Positions 1 to 6,839 of a stretch of DNA of 43,481 nt are shown piece by piece. A model generated the notes under the pieces. It was not told where the DNA came from. It searched no databases and saw only the letters and a list, made by a program, of their open reading frames with translations. The DNA comes from an uncultured Ectothiorhodospiraceae bacterium. GTDB taxonomy: Bacteria; Pseudomonadota; Gammaproteobacteria; S012-40. A program made the position numbers and the translations under genes. Where the stretch lies: the NCBI GenBank assembly GCA_945787125.1, contig CALZHW010000013.1, positions 1-43,481 on the forward strand, read 5' to 3'. Each line of letters starts with the position of its first letter. The stretch's first letter is position 1.

Positions 1-189
1 CCTACTCGGCAACTGCTCCTGCGTTGCTCTACCTCCTGCATCCATGCAGTCGTGCGGAAAACCCGTTTTGCACATATTTTCCGATCCTTTTCAGCGAATA
101 GCTACGGCTATTAACTTCAAACGATCGAAAAATCTGCACTAAAACAGTTTTCCCTCGTAACGGCTCCCATTCTCGGACAGACTCCTAGT
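1..189. repeat. dispersed repeat block (repeat B copy 1)
   Basis: This non-coding stretch is built from repeats seen elsewhere in the window. The first 55 bases (CGGCAACTGCTCCTGCGTTG and following) resemble 2050-2100. Bases from about 54 to 131 are, as reverse complement, closely similar to 13149-13225 and 14240-14298, sharing the core TAATAGCCGTAGCTAT. The end (CCCATTCTCGGACAG at about 167-181) matches 13234-13252 in the same orientation. The core is nearly self-complementary, so the block is an imperfect palindrome. No open reading frame is visible. Confidence 0.7.
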
Positions 190-223
190 AAATCTAACAG
201 GCGACCATTTTACAATCGATAGC

Positions 224-263
224 AAGCTAGCATTTTGAATTGAATTATTCAAAATGCTAGCTT
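224..263. repeat. perfect 17-bp inverted repeat
   Basis: The arms AAGCTAGCATTTTGAAT (224-240) and ATTCAAAATGCTAGCTT (247-263) are perfectly complementary around a 6-base loop. The hairpin lies 65 bases before the start of the C58 protease gene. No T-run follows on either strand, so it is not a typical intrinsic terminator. It may be an operator, an mRNA leader hairpin or a small palindromic repeat; the sequence alone does not decide. Confidence 0.85.
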
Positions 264-327
264 TAGGCAAGCAAAAAAGGTTTAATTAAAACGATCATAT
301 CAGGGAAAAACTTTACGGGAGATAAAA

Positions 328-1074
328 ATGGGACGGTTTTCCGAATTGCAACAGGTTGCAGAGAAGACGGTGAAATATAAAATGAATAATCATATCGATG
401 CAGCGTTTTTTGCAGGTATGATATCTGAAACTATATATACGGGAACGGTAACCAATGGTGCTTGTGCTGCCTTAACCGGGGCTTGGTTAGCACAATGCTT
501 GAATTCACCCAAACAATTTGCTCATAATTTTGAGCGCAATAAGGGCGTTTCGTCTAAACTGCTTCCCAGTTCCGAAAGTTATACCCCGATAGGGGTTGTT
601 GACAATAATTTACACCTTGCCAGTCTGGCATCACCCTATCAACATGAAATGGTACAAATGAAAAAAGAATATAATGGGCAAGATTATGAATGGCTCGCCA
701 GCCAATTCGGTTTTCAAGTTCTTTGGAGTCTCACCGGTGGTGATGATTTCATTTCCGCACTGAAACTCTACGCTGTTGATGCGCAGGATAACTTGAAACC
801 AGGTCAAGGCATTTTCTTTAACTACGTCTCGACACCTGACAATGTTAAACCTCCTCAATGCCACTCTGTTGGCGTATGTCGAGTAGATAATAGTGAAGAA
901 ATTCAATTTTTTGATGCTAATGTTGGTGCGTACAAAATAAAAACTAATAGAGTAGAGGAATTTGCCACCAAGTACAAAAACATTATCGACAAAATTCCAG
1001 ATTGGTTTGTTGGTGATGGTGTTGGGTACAGAGTCACGCGAATCGACAAACACAACAATTGTGTTTTATTGTGA
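328..1074 (+). CDS. YopT/AvrPphB-type (C58 family) cysteine protease, putative effector with C-terminal CaaX box
   Basis: A 248-residue protein with the layout of the C58 papain-like family. A Cys lies in NGACAALTGAWL (C46), a His in PPQCHSVGV (H179) and an Asp in FFDANVGAY (D196). The spacing (133 and 17 residues) is like that of YopT and AvrPphB, which are secreted effectors cutting host proteins near lipidated sites or host kinases. The last four residues are C-V-L-L (245-248), a CaaX-type motif; a terminal Leu is the kind usually read by geranylgeranyltransferase I in eukaryotic cells. There is no signal peptide or membrane segment, as expected for an injected effector. GGGAG precedes the ATG by about 7 bases. 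The gene stands alone between repeats and transposase debris, suggesting horizontal gain. The family call rests on motifs; secretion and prenylation are inference. Confidence 0.72.
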   Translation: MGRFSELQQVAEKTVKYKMNNHIDAAFFAGMISETIYTGTVTNGACAALTGAWLAQCLNSPKQFAHNFERNKGVSSKLLPSSESYTPIGVVDNNLHLASLASPYQHEMVQMKKEYNGQDYEWLASQFGFQVLWSLTGGDDFISALKLYAVDAQDNLKPGQGIFFNYVSTPDNVKPPQCHSVGVCRVDNSEEIQFFDANVGAYKIKTNRVEEFATKYKNIIDKIPDWFVGDGVGYRVTRIDKHNNCVLL

Positions 1075-1188
1075 TATTAGAAAAACTCATAACTCACAAG
1101 GCCATTGAGTTATGGTATTGCTCTATAGTTCAGGATTTTAAATTTCCTTCATGTAACAAATGGGTAAAAAACGGACACTGGGAAGAAA

Positions 1189-1287
1189 GGCAGAGTTGAT
1201 GGTGTTGAAAAGCAAGGGTATAGAATTCATCTTGTCAATACATCTGCGGTTAAACAATATGAAGGGTTAAAAAGCAATTTATTGTAG
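1189..1287 (+). pseudogene. IS110-family transposase remnant
   Basis: Reading in the frame that ends at TAG 1285-1287 gives a 32-residue fragment including YRIHLVNTSAVKQYEGLK. This matches the conserved N-terminal region of IS110-type (DEDD) transposases, where a phrase like HLVNTSA-x-x-QY-x-GLK precedes the DDK-x-DA motif. Nothing of the rest of the transposase is present. It is a decayed fragment with no start codon of its own. Confidence 0.6.
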
Positions 1288-1302
1288 ATGTCCTCTTAAT
1301 CG

Positions 1303-1386
1303 CTAGTCTTCATCAGTGAAGAACACATCTTCACGACGATTACCGCGTTGCGTAACATGGCGTGGTAACCCAGGGAATACATCTGG
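1303..1386 (-). pseudogene. REP-associated (Y1/IS200-like) transposase remnant
   Basis: The minus strand encodes 27 residues, PDVFPGLPRHVTQRGNRRED and VFFTDED, then a stop. This is the hallmark N-terminus of REP-associated tyrosine transposases (RAYT), where a PG-x-x-HVTQRGN block and FF-x-x-ED-Y follow the start. The HUH and catalytic Tyr parts are gone. Such enzymes are linked to short palindromic repeats, which are common in this window. Confidence 0.68.
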
Positions 1387-1408
1387 CGAGTCTTGGCATA
1401 CGTTCTTG

Positions 1409-1477
1409 TTAATTCAACATCAGAAAAAATAAAAGGGTAGCGTCATCTTTTAGAATTAATTTCAGCTTATAAGTCAT
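1409..1477 (-). pseudogene. truncated StbE/RelE-type toxin (first 11 or so codons)
   Basis: An ATG at 1477-1475 overlaps the end of the antitoxin gene at 1467-1718, the usual layout of StbD/StbE pairs. The reading frame begins MTYKLKLILKD, as in StbE/RelE toxins, then runs into unrelated sequence and stops after 22 codons. The RAYT remnant lies directly beyond. The toxin therefore appears to have been lost by insertion or deletion just after its start. Confidence 0.6.
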
Positions 1478-1718
1478 CAATGTTTACTTCAATAGCATCT
1501 TTTAATTCATTGCTTCTGTCGATCACTATTTGAGCTAATTCTTGGTCTTCTATTTTTTCCATCAACCATTCATATGTTTCTGCTGGTATTAGATAAGCAG
1601 CAGGGACATTATGGTTAAGAATAGCTATGGGACAACCCTCAGCCTCCGCAAGTAAGGCTGTGGGATTCTTCTTTAATTCTGAGATACTTGCAGAGCAACT
1701 AGCTAATATTTGCTTCAT
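1467..1718 (-). CDS. StbD/Phd-YefM family antitoxin, orphan
   Basis: An 83-residue protein. The N-terminal part (ASCSASISELKKNPTALLAEA) is the DNA-binding fold of Phd/YefM/StbD antitoxins, including the S-x-S-x-x-K-x-NP pattern and the following PIAILNHN-x-PAAYLIP strand pair. The acidic tail (EVNIDDL) would normally wrap the toxin. AGGTGG lies about 7 bases before the ATG. The cognate toxin downstream is reduced to a stub of 22 codons, so this antitoxin has no partner here. It could still act as an autorepressor or neutralise a toxin made elsewhere. Confidence 0.8.
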   Translation of the reverse strand: MKQILASCSASISELKKNPTALLAEAEGCPIAILNHNVPAAYLIPAETYEWLMEKIEDQELAQIVIDRSNELKDAIEVNIDDL

Positions 1719-1903
1719 GATGCCACCTAATATTGATCATTTTTATGGTCTTAACATAGGTCTTATATCGGTACTTTTCAAGTAAAAATTAGAATGGAAT
1801 TATAGGGGGTATTACAATCAATAGCCCGCAAAGTGATGCAGAGTCCTCACGCGCACATTCTTCACGATTTTAAAACAATTGCCCATTTTCATAATAATAG
1901 AAA

Positions 1904-1985
1904 TATGTTGGGCACACTACACTTAACCCAACCTACCCCGCTGTCCTATCTATCCCGTTGAGATGAAGCGTTTAAGCCCCGCTAT
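1904..1985. repeat. GTTGGGC-type repeat plus duplicated aminotransferase 3' end (copy 1)
   Basis: ATGTTGGGCACACTACACTT followed by AACCCAACCTACCCC, then GAGATGAAGCGTTTAAGCC, matches 4649-4726 over the whole length with few differences. The first half is a palindromic element (GTTGGGC with GCCCAAC). The second half corresponds to the last codons of the aminotransferase gene at 4691-5854: on the minus strand it reads LKRFIST-stop against LKSFISA-stop there. Confidence 0.8.
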
Positions 1986-2039
1986 AAGAGCAATCAATCT
2001 GTCAATAGATACATCGCATACGCATGTGCAATTGAACAG

Positions 2040-2150
2040 TTATTTGCTTCTCGACAACTGCTCCTCGGCAATTGCTCCTGCACTGCTCTACCTACGGGCG
2101 TCATGCCCTAGTGCGTTGTTCTACTTACGGGCGTACTGCCCTAATGCAAT
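2040..2150. repeat. short tandem-like repeat related to window start
   Basis: The segment contains CGGCAATTGCTCCTGCACTG, like bases 7-26. Two adjacent similar units follow, GCTCTACCTACGGGCGTCAT and GTTCTACTTACGGGCGTACT, each ending in TGCCCTA. An open frame runs through it (1963-2316) only because stops happen to be absent; its product has no sensible composition and it is not called as a gene. Confidence 0.5.
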
Positions 2151-2164
2151 AACGCCATTCCCGC

Positions 2165-2460
2165 CACCCATGGCGGTCAAGCTCTGCCGAAAGCCGCGTA
2201 CAAAGATACGCAATTTAATCAAAGGTGGCGTATCTGATGTGCTGGCAATTTGTTGCGGAATATCCAGTAAAGTTACTGGCGAAGCTCAAAAACCAAAGGT
2301 ATTCAAATCACTTTGAATGATGCTTGGTTAGAAAAGCAAGGATTATTTTCGCTCAGAGAATGGTGGATTTCGTTTACTCATAATTCTCGAACCGCCCATT
2401 GCGGATCCGCATGATGGATGGTGTGGAGGCTGGGGCAGAGAAACCTCCGGCTACCCGATT
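2165..2460 (+). mobile_element. 3' remnant of a group II intron (maturase C-terminus plus domains V-VI)
   Basis: The stretch 2175-2270 reads RKPRTKIRNLIKGGVSD then GISSK. After a one-base frame break near 2266-2276 it continues SYWRSSKTKGIQITLNDAWL and EKQGLFSLREWW. This is the characteristic C-terminus of group II intron reverse transcriptase/maturases (RTRIRNLLKLGV...GISRKSYW...WL-x-x-QGL-x-S-x-x-x-W). Immediately after come a domain V-like hairpin (2390-2422, ACCGCC...TGCGG/CCGCA...GGTGGT pattern) and a domain VI-like hairpin (2423-2460) ending CTACCCGATT, with an A placed 6-7 bases from the end as for the branch point. The reverse transcriptase domain and domains I-III are missing, so it is a 5'-truncated dead copy. 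Confidence 0.8.
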
Positions 2461-2759
2461 CATGTGCGCTCCTTCCATGTACTTGGATTTCTGCGCGCAT
2501 GAATTACAGCTATCACAGAAATGCTACTTTCTCTGTTTATGAAAAATATACCAAATGGAAATCTGTGAATTAGAACTCGGCGAACTTCTTTATAGATAAT
2601 TGAATATATGACTGGATTTCGCGATGCTCGAGATAGGGCCTCTTCTATGCAAAGGAGAAAATTATCACCTAATCCTTTTCTTTGGGATTCATACCACTGG
2701 TACGCATCGTCAATATCTGATTCTGCCTCAGGGCGGACTAATACCTGTTTGTTCTTCAT
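2460..2759 (-). CDS. ParE/RelE-family toxin
   Basis: A 99-residue small basic protein of the ParE/RelE superfamily. RPEAESDIDDAYQWYE is the first helix pair; RNP, then RRVLIHRFPFGIFF and VIAVIHARRNPSTWKER form the C-terminal sheet. The start chosen is the ATG at 2759-2757, which overlaps the antitoxin stop as ATGA; an upstream in-frame ATG would overlap the antitoxin by 37 bases. ParE-type members act on gyrase and RelE-type members cut ribosome-bound mRNA; the sequence does not settle which applies. The TGA stop (2462-2460) coincides with the 3' end of the group II intron remnant on the other strand, so the last residues may have been altered by that insertion. Confidence 0.85.
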   Translation of the reverse strand: MKNKQVLVRPEAESDIDDAYQWYESQRKGLGDNFLLCIEEALSRASRNPVIYSIIYKEVRRVLIHRFPFGIFFINRESSISVIAVIHARRNPSTWKERT

Positions 2760-2956
2760 TGATTGGAAATTCGATTTTTGACGTTTTCCCATGAATCGCC
2801 CGCGTCGGGATCAATAGAGTAACTAGCAAGCCGAGCATCAAGCTCTGCTTTCTGATCATCCGTTAAAGGGAATAGTTGTTCATCTGATGCCACACTATCC
2901 CAAAGCTCCTCAGCTAACAATATTTTTTCTGATGCAGTAAGATCTTGCAAATTCAT
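2756..2956 (-). CDS. addiction-module antitoxin, TIGR02574 type
   Basis: A 66-residue acidic protein. LTASEKILLAEELWDSV followed by PLTDDQKAELDARLASY and a tail SWENVKNRI is the pattern of the short putative addiction-module components (TIGR02574). These sit directly before ParE/RelE toxins. It overlaps the toxin by four bases (ATGA), so the two are translationally coupled. The pair is intact, unlike the broken StbD/StbE pair 1 kb away. Confidence 0.85.
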   Translation of the reverse strand: MNLQDLTASEKILLAEELWDSVASDEQLFPLTDDQKAELDARLASYSIDPDAGDSWENVKNRISNQ

Positions 2957-3173
2957 GATATTTCTCGCTTTAAAGGTTGGGGTTGTATTTATTTTAGCGG
3001 AATTTTGGCCTAGATACTAAAAATAATAGAAATACTTTATTTATTCGATGCTTACAAGAAATCATTATTTCAATAGAGACAACAATCAGTTAAAGTCGGA
3101 AAATTATTTTTAACAGCACAAGCGGATTAAATGATCAATGAATAAGCGGAATTTTACATCACCCCAACAAATT

Positions 3174-4316
3174 CTACGTTAAATTATAATCCCAGATTTG
3201 CAGCAAATTATGCTGGTAACTGCCGGGTGGTTTCGTTAATCCGACTATCCGGTATTTATCCTCAATGGTAAGACGTGCAAATGGTTTGTGAAAATAGTGG
3301 CCATCGGCAGCAACGATACTCTTCACAATTGGCTGCATAGTGTTTTCACTTCGCCGCGCTACAATCGCAATTTCGTTATTTGCTAACTGCACATAAGAAC
3401 CGGGAGGGAAAACGCCCATGTCTTTAATCAGTATTCCACTGAGCTCTTCATCAACCTCTTTACCACAATCCTCGAAAATTCGGCGTAGCGCCTCTGCCGG
3501 TGAAAAACCATCGCGATATAACCGTGGTGCCATCATCGCGGTGTAACGGTCGGCGATACCCACTATCCGTGCCTCAGGAATAAACTCATCCCCGCTAAGT
3601 CCTCGGGGATAACCACTACCATCCTGCTTTTCATGATGTTGGAGTACAATCTCAAGCCACAGTTTGTCAAAAGTACCAATGCGTTTAAGCAGTATTGAAC
3701 TACGCATAGTATGTTTTTTAACATCCGCCAGTTGCTGCGTATTTAACGGCCCTGGCTGATCAACCAACTTTTTCTGCAATTCAAACATCCCTAAATTTGC
3801 CGTCAATGCGGCGCATATTATTGAATTTAATCGGTGATCAGTAATCCCTACTTTTGTTGCCAGGTTATAAGCGATGATCGCACAATGCAATGGATGCAAA
3901 ATTGTATAGTCGTAGCTTTTACCCAGATGAATGGAGCCGATAGTCGCATCCAGGTCATATTCGCACAAACTGATAATACGTTTACTGATATTGCGCAGCT
4001 TTTCCGGAATGTTTTTTTCTGGCGCAGCAGGTCGATAGATAATATGTCGATACACTCTGCTCAGTTTTTCCAGCATCACATCAATGTGGTGAAACGGACT
4101 CATGGCGTTATTGATGTGAATTTCACCATCAATCTCTGTTAACGCATCGGCATCAACTTTGATAAATGATTTTAATTGCAGGATTTTATGAATCTGCCGC
4201 GTGCTGCGCAGCAACATGCCTTTCCTGACGAGAAAGCGGCCTTTCGCGTCATAGATATTCCACTCGACGGGCTCATTAACCGCTAAGTCACTTTCTTTTA
4301 AACGCTTAATTTCCAT
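3174..4316 (-). CDS. HD-GYP-like protein with degenerate HD motif
   Basis: A 380-residue soluble protein. Residues 1-60 form a small N-terminal DUF3391-like domain, and about 125-300 the HD-GYP fold. The GYP half is well kept: HHEKQDGSGYPRGL (227-240) and GIADRYTAM (253-261). An upstream ligand His lies in HPLHCAIIAY. The namesake HD, usually in LLHDIGK, is replaced: the sequence at 171-176 is LTANLG, so both metal ligands H and D become A and N. HD-GYP enzymes hydrolyse cyclic di-GMP with a two- or three-iron centre. Loss of the HD pair suggests a catalytically dead sensor or regulator, or a changed metal site. A C-terminal domain (300-380) is of unknown role. It is monocistronic, with the MITE upstream. 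Confidence 0.83.
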   Translation of the reverse strand: MEIKRLKESDLAVNEPVEWNIYDAKGRFLVRKGMLLRSTRQIHKILQLKSFIKVDADALTEIDGEIHINNAMSPFHHIDVMLEKLSRVYRHIIYRPAAPEKNIPEKLRNISKRIISLCEYDLDATIGSIHLGKSYDYTILHPLHCAIIAYNLATKVGITDHRLNSIICAALTANLGMFELQKKLVDQPGPLNTQQLADVKKHTMRSSILLKRIGTFDKLWLEIVLQHHEKQDGSGYPRGLSGDEFIPEARIVGIADRYTAMMAPRLYRDGFSPAEALRRIFEDCGKEVDEELSGILIKDMGVFPPGSYVQLANNEIAIVARRSENTMQPIVKSIVAADGHYFHKPFARLTIEDKYRIVGLTKPPGSYQHNLLQIWDYNLT

Positions 4317-4362
4317 GCTTGAGCATTCTTACGTTAATGGGAGATAGGAAGCCCTAATTTTT

Positions 4363-4556
4363 ATAACTCACAATTGGAATTCAACATTGTAAAAGTACTA
4401 CCTTCCAGCACCCGTAGCGACAAAACCTTACCGAGAGGCTCGTGAATACGTCCCTGTAGGCTTGAGGCAGCATCCCTGCTGCCAACACTCTCGATAAGGC
4501 CTTGCCACTACGAGCGCTGATTACGAGGAGATATTTGAATTCCGGTTGTAAGTTAT
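4363..4556. mobile_element. foldback/MITE-like element C, copy 1
   Basis: Terminal inverted repeats of 22 bases, ATAACTCACAATTGGAATTC (from 4363) and GAATTCCGGTTGTAAGTTAT (to 4556), enclose an internal imperfect palindrome with a GGCAGCAT/ATGCTGCC-type core. The inside is the reverse complement of copies at 23816, 29196 and 33750. There is no coding capacity, consistent with a non-autonomous element or a structured intergenic repeat. Confidence 0.85.
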
Positions 4557-4648
4557 TATTCTCTAAGATACTTCGGTTGATGAGTGAAATTCTTTAGAAT
4601 TGATGATCGTCATATGGGCAGGTCTCGGCTCATTAGCTCAAAGCTTGA

Positions 4649-4726
4649 TATGTTGGGCACGCTACACTTAGCCCAACCTACCCTACTGCCCTATTCCGCT
4701 GAGATGAAGCTTTTAAGCCGCGCTAT
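4649..4726. repeat. GTTGGGC-type repeat overlapping aminotransferase 3' end (copy 2)
   Basis: This is the counterpart of 1904-1985. TTGGGC and GCCCAA arms form a hairpin just downstream of the aminotransferase stop on the minus strand, where it could slow or end transcription. The similarity to copy 1 continues for about 35 bases into the coding end of the aminotransferase gene. Confidence 0.8.
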
Positions 4727-5854
4727 GCCCTCTTCAAGCTGAGGGATCTCGCGGGTGTAAGCAAACCTAACAAACTTCTCTGGGTGAGTCTGGCTAAAAT
4801 CCTTACCAGGTGTGATTGCCACCCCAGCCTGTTCTAACAAATCAAAACAAAACTGATAACTATCCGCAGAAAAGTGTTCACTATTAGCATAAATATAAAA
4901 AGCCCCTGCAGGCTTTTCACTGAGTCCAAAACCAAGCTCCTGCAGTGCATTATAAAGATAATCCCGTCTTGCTTGAAATGCCTGGCGATAGCCTTCAAGT
5001 ATCGCTAATGACGCCGCTTCAAATGCCTGCAACGCTGCGTGTTGCGCGAGAGTCGGCGCCGCTAAGAAAATATTTTGCGCCAACTTATCAATGTCATTCA
5101 CAAACGCACTCGGCGATACCAGCCAACCAACCCGCCAGCCGGTCATACAAAAAAATTTCGAAAAGCTGTTAATCACGAAAACATTATCAAACTGCCCTGC
5201 CAGCGTTTTGAGACGAGCCCCATATTCCAGCCCTTGATAAATCTCATCGACAATCAAAAAAGCATTTTTACTGCGTGCAAAGTCTGCAATCGCCTGCAAT
5301 ACCTCTTGCTGAATCGTCATGCCGGTGGGATTGGCTGGAGAAGCCAGCATAATCACCTTGGTTTTATCCGTCCATTGCGCTTTTACCGCGGCTAAAGAAA
5401 GCGCATAATTATTATCCTGAGATAAATTGATAAATTTAGCCACGCCGCCCGCTAGTTGAACAAAATGTTTGTTACACGGATAACCCGGATCCGTCAGCAA
5501 CACTTCATCACCCGGATTCACTAAAACAGTGATGGCCAATTGCAGGGCGCCGGAAGAGCCAGGTGTGACAATCACATTCGCAGGCTCTACCACCGTCGAA
5601 TAATGTGAGTGATAATAACCGGCAATCGCTGCACGCAACGCTGGCAAACCCAGTGCAGGTGTGTAATGGGTTTGTCCGGCATTTAGTGCGTTAATTCCTG
5701 CGTCAATGATCGGTTGCGGTGTGGCAAAATCCGGCTCACCAATTTCCATATGAATGACTGTTCGGCCACTGGCTTCAATTTGACGCGCTTTTGCCAATAA
5801 ATCCATCACATAAAATGGTGCAATTCGTTGCATACGCGTAGCCGATTCAAGCAT
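4691..5854 (-). CDS. class I/II PLP-dependent aminotransferase
   Basis: A 387-residue fold-type I aminotransferase of the aspartate aminotransferase-like group, of normal length. Visible landmarks are the N-terminal substrate loop IGEPDFATP (38-46), NPTG (175-178), the cofactor-binding DEIY (203-206), the Schiff-base lysine in NSFSKFF (K233) and the following TGWRVGW with the phosphate-binding Arg241. It transfers amino groups between an amino acid and a 2-oxo acid; the substrate cannot be read from the sequence. It starts 9 bases after the HAD phosphatase stop, so the two form an operon. The final codons are shared with a dispersed repeat found at 1904-1985. Confidence 0.88.
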   Translation of the reverse strand: MLESATRMQRIAPFYVMDLLAKARQIEASGRTVIHMEIGEPDFATPQPIIDAGINALNAGQTHYTPALGLPALRAAIAGYYHSHYSTVVEPANVIVTPGSSGALQLAITVLVNPGDEVLLTDPGYPCNKHFVQLAGGVAKFINLSQDNNYALSLAAVKAQWTDKTKVIMLASPANPTGMTIQQEVLQAIADFARSKNAFLIVDEIYQGLEYGARLKTLAGQFDNVFVINSFSKFFCMTGWRVGWLVSPSAFVNDIDKLAQNIFLAAPTLAQHAALQAFEAASLAILEGYRQAFQARRDYLYNALQELGFGLSEKPAGAFYIYANSEHFSADSYQFCFDLLEQAGVAITPGKDFSQTHPEKFVRFAYTREIPQLEEGIARLKSFISAE

Positions 5855-5863
5855 GAGTGCGGC

Positions 5864-6616
5864 CTACAGTTGTTGTTTCAAAAAGGCGAGATCAATGTAA
5901 TCCGGCACCGGCATATCACCACTGATTTTCTGGCAAGGTTTATCTGCCTCACCTAAATTGTTAACAATTAACGCTGCACCCTCGAAAGATTCATGCTCAG
6001 TATAGTTATTGGGTGTGACAACTGTGAACAACTTAATCGCTATGCTGGATTTAACACCATTATATGAATCCTCAAGCGCTATCGCCTCTTGCGCAGTGAT
6101 GCCTAATGTCTTGAGTACATATTCATAGATATCCGGTGCGGGCTTCTTCTTAGGAACCACGTCACCTGCACCAATAAAGTCAAACCAAGCCTCAGAATCG
6201 GCACCCAGGGTGTTTGTCAGCAATGCTGTCACATTGTCTGGGCTGGTTGTCGTGGAAATCGCCAGCGCTACATCTGCATCATCGCGAATTTCTTTAATCA
6301 AACGTTCGACGCCAGGCCGTAGCGGCACGTGTTTGTCGGCTATCATTTGATGATAAATCTCATTTTTTCTCAAATGCATTTTCTTGATTTCTTCATATCG
6401 ATCATCACTCACCGATTCTTTGCGGAATTCTTCAAGATAATGGCGCATGCGTTCTTTTCCACCCGTAACGCGGAGCAATTTCGTATAAAGCTCAACCGAC
6501 CACTGCCAATCCAAACCGAATTCTACAAAACATTGATTAAAGGCTAACCGATGAGCTTCCTCTGTATTAGCAAGTGTGCCATCAACATCAAATATTACTG
6601 CTTTTAATTTTGTCAT
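5864..6616 (-). CDS. HAD-superfamily phosphatase, CbbY/phosphoglucomutase-like
   Basis: A 250-residue haloacid dehalogenase family hydrolase with an alpha-helical cap after motif I, as in CbbY/Gph enzymes. Motif I is FDVDGTLANT (D10 nucleophile, D12). Motif II is the ISTTTS strand around residue 120, motif III the Lys in PKKKPAPDIY, and motif IV the acidic ALEDSYNG. CbbY-type enzymes dephosphorylate sugar phosphates such as xylulose-1,5-bisphosphate; a general phosphosugar phosphatase is the safest reading. First gene of a two-gene operon with the aminotransferase, and divergent from dksA. Confidence 0.85.
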   Translation of the reverse strand: MTKLKAVIFDVDGTLANTEEAHRLAFNQCFVEFGLDWQWSVELYTKLLRVTGGKERMRHYLEEFRKESVSDDRYEEIKKMHLRKNEIYHQMIADKHVPLRPGVERLIKEIRDDADVALAISTTTSPDNVTALLTNTLGADSEAWFDFIGAGDVVPKKKPAPDIYEYVLKTLGITAQEAIALEDSYNGVKSSIAIKLFTVVTPNNYTEHESFEGAALIVNNLGEADKPCQKISGDMPVPDYIDLAFLKQQL

Positions 6617-6839
6617 ATATAACCTTTTACTATGTGGAAATCGGGTGTTGAAAATCTTTGTATAGTTTACCGCAGTTTAGTGCTCTTTGTTTTGTTTAAG
6701 GCGCAATAATCTCACGTAATGATCGATGACAAATACCGACTTTTATCCAGCTTGCTCATTATTTTATTGCTAGTACAAGTGTTTTCTGGTAAAAAAGCGG
6801 GTTCATTATTTTCCAGCAGAGCAATGGGAGACGTAAACA

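Noticed and set aside
631..1053. 140-residue frame opposite the C58 protease gene
   Set aside because: It is an antisense shadow; the plus-strand product carries all family motifs and a ribosome site.
1963..2316. 117-residue frame on the plus strand
   Set aside because: It runs through repeats and then through the maturase remnant before the frame break; only its last third (RKPRTKIRNLIKGG) is meaningful and belongs to the intron remnant.
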